Part shown: piece after piece, positions 61,880-64,000 of the stretch | Numbering within the stretch: the stretch's first letter is position 1 | How the letters are laid out: each line of letters opens with the position of its first letter | Assembly: GCF_000282095.2 (NCBI RefSeq) | Contig: NZ_AKKC02000002.1 | Coordinates: 248,001-312,000 of the forward strand | Origin: Rhizobium sp. CF080 | Lineage (GTDB): Bacteria > Pseudomonadota > Alphaproteobacteria > Rhizobiales > Rhizobiaceae | Length of the DNA stretch: 64,000 nucleotides | Direction of reading: 5' to 3' | The notes under the pieces: generated by a model | What the model was told of the DNA's origin: nothing | The model's input: the letters and a program-made list of their open reading frames with translations, nothing else | Database searches by the model: none | Program-made: the position numbers and the translations under genes

Positions 61880-61920
61880 TTTTCGTCGTATGGGCGAAGG
61901 CCATCATTTTTGCTGATAAC

Positions 61921-62793
61921 TCAGCTCGCGAAACGCCCCGCATCGGCGCCGAAATGGCTGATGTAGCGGTCGGAGATCGAGGAGATCGGCAGGACGATCA
62001 GCACGTCGGTCGTGTTGAAGGCGTGGTCGATGACAGCACCGTCGCCCACCATGGCGCCGAGGCGCAGATATCCCTTGATCAGCGGCGGCAACAGGGAAAG
62101 TGCCTTGCGGGCGTTGACCCCTTCCATCGGCATCAGATCCATTGAGCGATAGAGTTCCGGCAGCGCCGAAACCGCCCAGTCGCCCTTGGTCGAGACCGTA
62201 TGATGCAGGAAGGACAGCGCCATGGCGTGCTCTTCAGGCGAAACGCCCGGGAAGGACGCGCAGCCGAACATGGCGTTCATGCCGTGCTTCAGGGAATAGG
62301 CCCAATTGCCCTGCCAGAGCAGTTCCACAGTGCGCTTGGTGCGGTAGTCCGGCAGGACGCAGGAGCGGCCGAGTTCCATGAACTGCTTGTCGGGATGACG
62401 GGCGAGCAGCGGTTCGATGTCGAATTCCGATGCCGAATAGAAGCCGTTATTGGCAAGCGCCACTTCCTGGCGCAGCAGGCGGTACGTGCCGACGATCTGG
62501 TCTTCGATATCGCCTTCGATTGCGTTGTCGACGACCAGAAGATGATCGCAGATCGCGTCAAAGGCATCGACATCGCGGCGGCTGCGCATGGCCTCCGGGC
62601 TCAAGGTCGCGTTCATTTCCTCGACGAATACGCGATAGCGGACCGCCTGAGCGGCATCGATCTCGCGCTCGCTGCGGGCAAGCCGCGTTTCGAGCGTGCC
62701 AATGCGGCCGAAGACATCGCCGCTTACCGGAGCAGAGGCCGGCGCCTGGGTTGTTTCAGGTATCACTTCACGGTTCAGGAGTTCAATTGCCAA
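61921..62793 (-). CDS. olsB: L-ornithine N-alpha-acyltransferase (ornithine lipid synthesis)
   Basis: OlsB joins a 3-hydroxyacyl chain from acyl-ACP to ornithine, the first step of ornithine lipid synthesis. The 290-residue protein has the GNAT-like core with AQAVRYRVFVEEM, DHLLVVDN, VGTYRLLRQE and FMELGRSCVLPDYR, typical of this family. The N-terminal 40 residues are poorly conserved. In Sinorhizobium meliloti the gene is turned on by phosphate shortage through PhoB, and a PHO-box-like repeat is seen upstream here. Confidence 0.92.
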   Translation of the reverse strand: MAIELLNREVIPETTQAPASAPVSGDVFGRIGTLETRLARSEREIDAAQAVRYRVFVEEMNATLSPEAMRSRRDVDAFDAICDHLLVVDNAIEGDIEDQIVGTYRLLRQEVALANNGFYSASEFDIEPLLARHPDKQFMELGRSCVLPDYRTKRTVELLWQGNWAYSLKHGMNAMFGCASFPGVSPEEHAMALSFLHHTVSTKGDWAVSALPELYRSMDLMPMEGVNARKALSLLPPLIKGYLRLGAMVGDGAVIDHAFNTTDVLIVLPISSISDRYISHFGADAGRFAS

Positions 62794-62841
62794 GGTGATT
62801 CTCCCCGTCCCGGTTTGATCACCGCCTTAAATCACTTCTCT

Positions 62842-62859
62842 GCGACAAGAACGTGACAT
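62842..62859 (-). promoter_or_regulatory. PHO-box-like direct repeat upstream of olsB
   Basis: On the minus strand the sequence reads ATGTCAC-GTTC-TTGTCGC, two TGTC-centred half-sites eleven bases apart, as in the PhoB box CTGTCAT-N4-CTGTCAC. It is about 50 bases before the olsB start. A separate short symmetric motif GTGACA-N5-TGTCAC overlaps it at 62853-62869. Confidence 0.5.
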
Positions 62860-62892
62860 TCACTGTCACAATAGGTTCCACGGATGGTCGCG

Positions 62893-64000
62893 TCAACGCG
62901 CCTGTTGGCGCTCGGCGGAGAGAACTCCCAGAATTCGGACTTCCTCCAGCAGCGCCAGCGGATCGGCCGGCTTTGCCAGAACGCGGCTTGCGCCGTTCAG
63001 AAGCGCCTCCCGATGCGTCGCCTCCCGGCTCTCACCCGTCAGCACGATCACCGGGACCAGCGACCGGAGGCCGTTCTGCTCGTCGGCGCGCAGAGCCGCC
63101 AGGAGGCTGAACACATCTCCGCCGGGCATGTGCATGTCGGAAACGATGAGATCGAGCGGCGTGTCCCGGTCGAGCGCAACCTCGATCAATGTGGGGAAAT
63201 CCTCGATCAGGCGAACCCGATGGCCTGCTTTTGTGAGGACCGAGCGGATGATGAGCGCGTTGACGGGATCGTCCTCGCCGAGCAGCACATCAAGCCCTTC
63301 GCCATGCTTTTCGATGACGGGCGGTGGCGGCATGGCCTGGTTGTCGTTCAGCGCGTCGCGCGTGCCGAAGCCACGCAGGCGGCCGCTCAGCACGTCGATC
63401 AGGGACTTTTCCCGAAGCGGCCGGATGAGCCAGGCGTCAAAGAAATCCTGAGGCTGAGAGGCCCGTTCCTCGGGGTTGACGAGCAGGATACGGTGGAGCG
63501 GCGCATGCGCCTTTTCGTTGGCATAGTCGGAGGCAAGCCGGTGATCGACGATCAGGTCGGTATAGGGAGCCGGGCCGGCCTCGGCGCGGTCGATCAGCAT
63601 CTGGGCGTCGGCCGTATTGGCGACATGCCGGCAGCGACCGCCAAGCGTTTCGATCGTCGCCACCGTCGCCTTGGCCGCCGGTCCTTCGGGCGCCAGAAGC
63701 AGAACCCGGGACATGGCGAGCAACTGATTGCGCTCGCCTGCACCCGATTGCGCGGTTTCCGCAAAATGCAGAGGGAAGCGGATCGTGAACGTGCTGCCAG
63801 CCCCCTTCTGACTGGTGACGGAAAGCGACCCGCCGAATTCCGTCAGGATACGGGATGCTATGCCAAGCCCGAGACCCGTGCCGCCGCTGCGTGCCTCGGC
63901 TGAGCCCGCCTGCTCGAACTCCCCGAAAACCCGCGCCATTTCCTGGGGCGCCATGCCGGGGCCTGTATCGACGACGGCGATCGAGACATTGCCTTCTTCA
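62893..64000 (-). CDS. hybrid histidine kinase, C-terminal part (5' end outside window)
   Basis: The frame is open to the right window edge, so about 368 residues are seen. It begins within a HATPase domain (DTGPGM as G1 box, GGTGLGLGIAS as G2 box). A degenerate receiver-like domain comes next (about residues 110-225). A canonical receiver follows (about 235-350) with EDD, the phospho-acceptor Asp in LIVSDMHMPGG, and the Lys in VLAKPAD. It is thus a hybrid kinase with two receivers, the first lacking the acidic pocket. The input domains are outside. The gene points towards olsB. Confidence 0.9.
   Translation of the reverse strand, partial: EEGNVSIAVVDTGPGMAPQEMARVFGEFEQAGSAEARSGGTGLGLGIASRILTEFGGSLSVTSQKGAGSTFTIRFPLHFAETAQSGAGERNQLLAMSRVLLLAPEGPAAKATVATIETLGGRCRHVANTADAQMLIDRAEAGPAPYTDLIVDHRLASDYANEKAHAPLHRILLVNPEERASQPQDFFDAWLIRPLREKSLIDVLSGRLRGFGTRDALNDNQAMPPPPVIEKHGEGLDVLLGEDDPVNALIIRSVLTKAGHRVRLIEDFPTLIEVALDRDTPLDLIVSDMHMPGGDVFSLLAALRADEQNGLRSLVPVIVLTGESREATHREALLNGASRVLAKPADPLALLEEVRILGVLSAERQQAR

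Noticed and set aside
62853..62869. CRP-type site upstream of olsB
   Set aside because: The TGTGA and TCAC parts are nine bases apart where CRP sites have six; a PHO-box reading fits better.

Overview
The window is chromosomal, GC-rich (roughly 60%) alphaproteobacterial DNA. It fits the family Rhizobiaceae (Rhizobium/Agrobacterium/Neorhizobium group); I cannot fix the genus. The reasons are the gene order rpmH-rnpA-yidC-engB-argB, the string tsaB-rimI-mur-plsC-miaB-phoH-ybeY-corC-lnt-praR-metK-trmB, the linkage of maeB and olsB, and the Hsp20/DUF1150 pair. Almost all of it is housekeeping sequence with single accessory genes slotted between conserved blocks. I see no prophage, insertion sequence, CRISPR array or large unknown cluster.

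Layout. 1-3.7 kb (minus): pyrC, an integral-membrane GGDEF cyclase, pyrE and the start of a PfkB sugar kinase. 3.9-10 kb: a secreted Sel1-repeat protein, an operon of a catalytically degenerate SDR and a Ser-type proline-racemase homologue, a GT39-like membrane glycosyltransferase, mug, and a PNPOx-like/DUF1348 pair divergent from a LysR regulator with a clear operator palindrome. 11-16 kb: a small membrane protein, tRNA-Arg(ACG), an orphan sensor kinase and a methyl-accepting chemotaxis protein. 16-30 kb (mostly plus): rpmH-rnpA-yidC-engB, a fasciclin protein, argB, a polytopic protein of unknown function, a HAD nucleotidase, an EF-hand protein, a LOG-family protein, and dapD-dapE followed by two tandem paralogous membrane proteins. 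30-35.4 kb: def-fmt-truA, rmuC, rbsK beside a deleted nucleoside hydrolase remnant, and hsp20-DUF1150 behind a ROSE-type RNA thermometer.

35.4-49 kb (minus): praR, metK and trmB; the lnt-corC-ybeY-phoH-miaB group; plsC-mur-rimI-tsaB; an Nfu-type protein, UspA and trpS. 49-64 kb: a VOC protein and a secreted M15-like peptidase sit between trpS and murJ. glnD follows, then a membrane-anchored AraC regulator, mutS, maeB, a Phd/VapC-type toxin-antitoxin pair with a 33-bp operator palindrome, olsB with a candidate PHO box, and the C-terminal part of a hybrid histidine kinase cut by the window end.

The genes cover pyrimidine, arginine, lysine/peptidoglycan and SAM biosynthesis, tRNA and initiator-Met processing, membrane insertion and lipoprotein maturation, nitrogen sensing (glnD) and phosphate-responsive lipid remodelling (olsB). 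The most informative non-coding items are the ROSE-like thermometer, the operator palindromes, the PHO-box-like repeat and the nucleoside hydrolase scar. No wholly new multi-gene system stands out. The best candidates for undescribed function are the degenerate SDR with its racemase-family partner and the tandem paralogues behind dapE.
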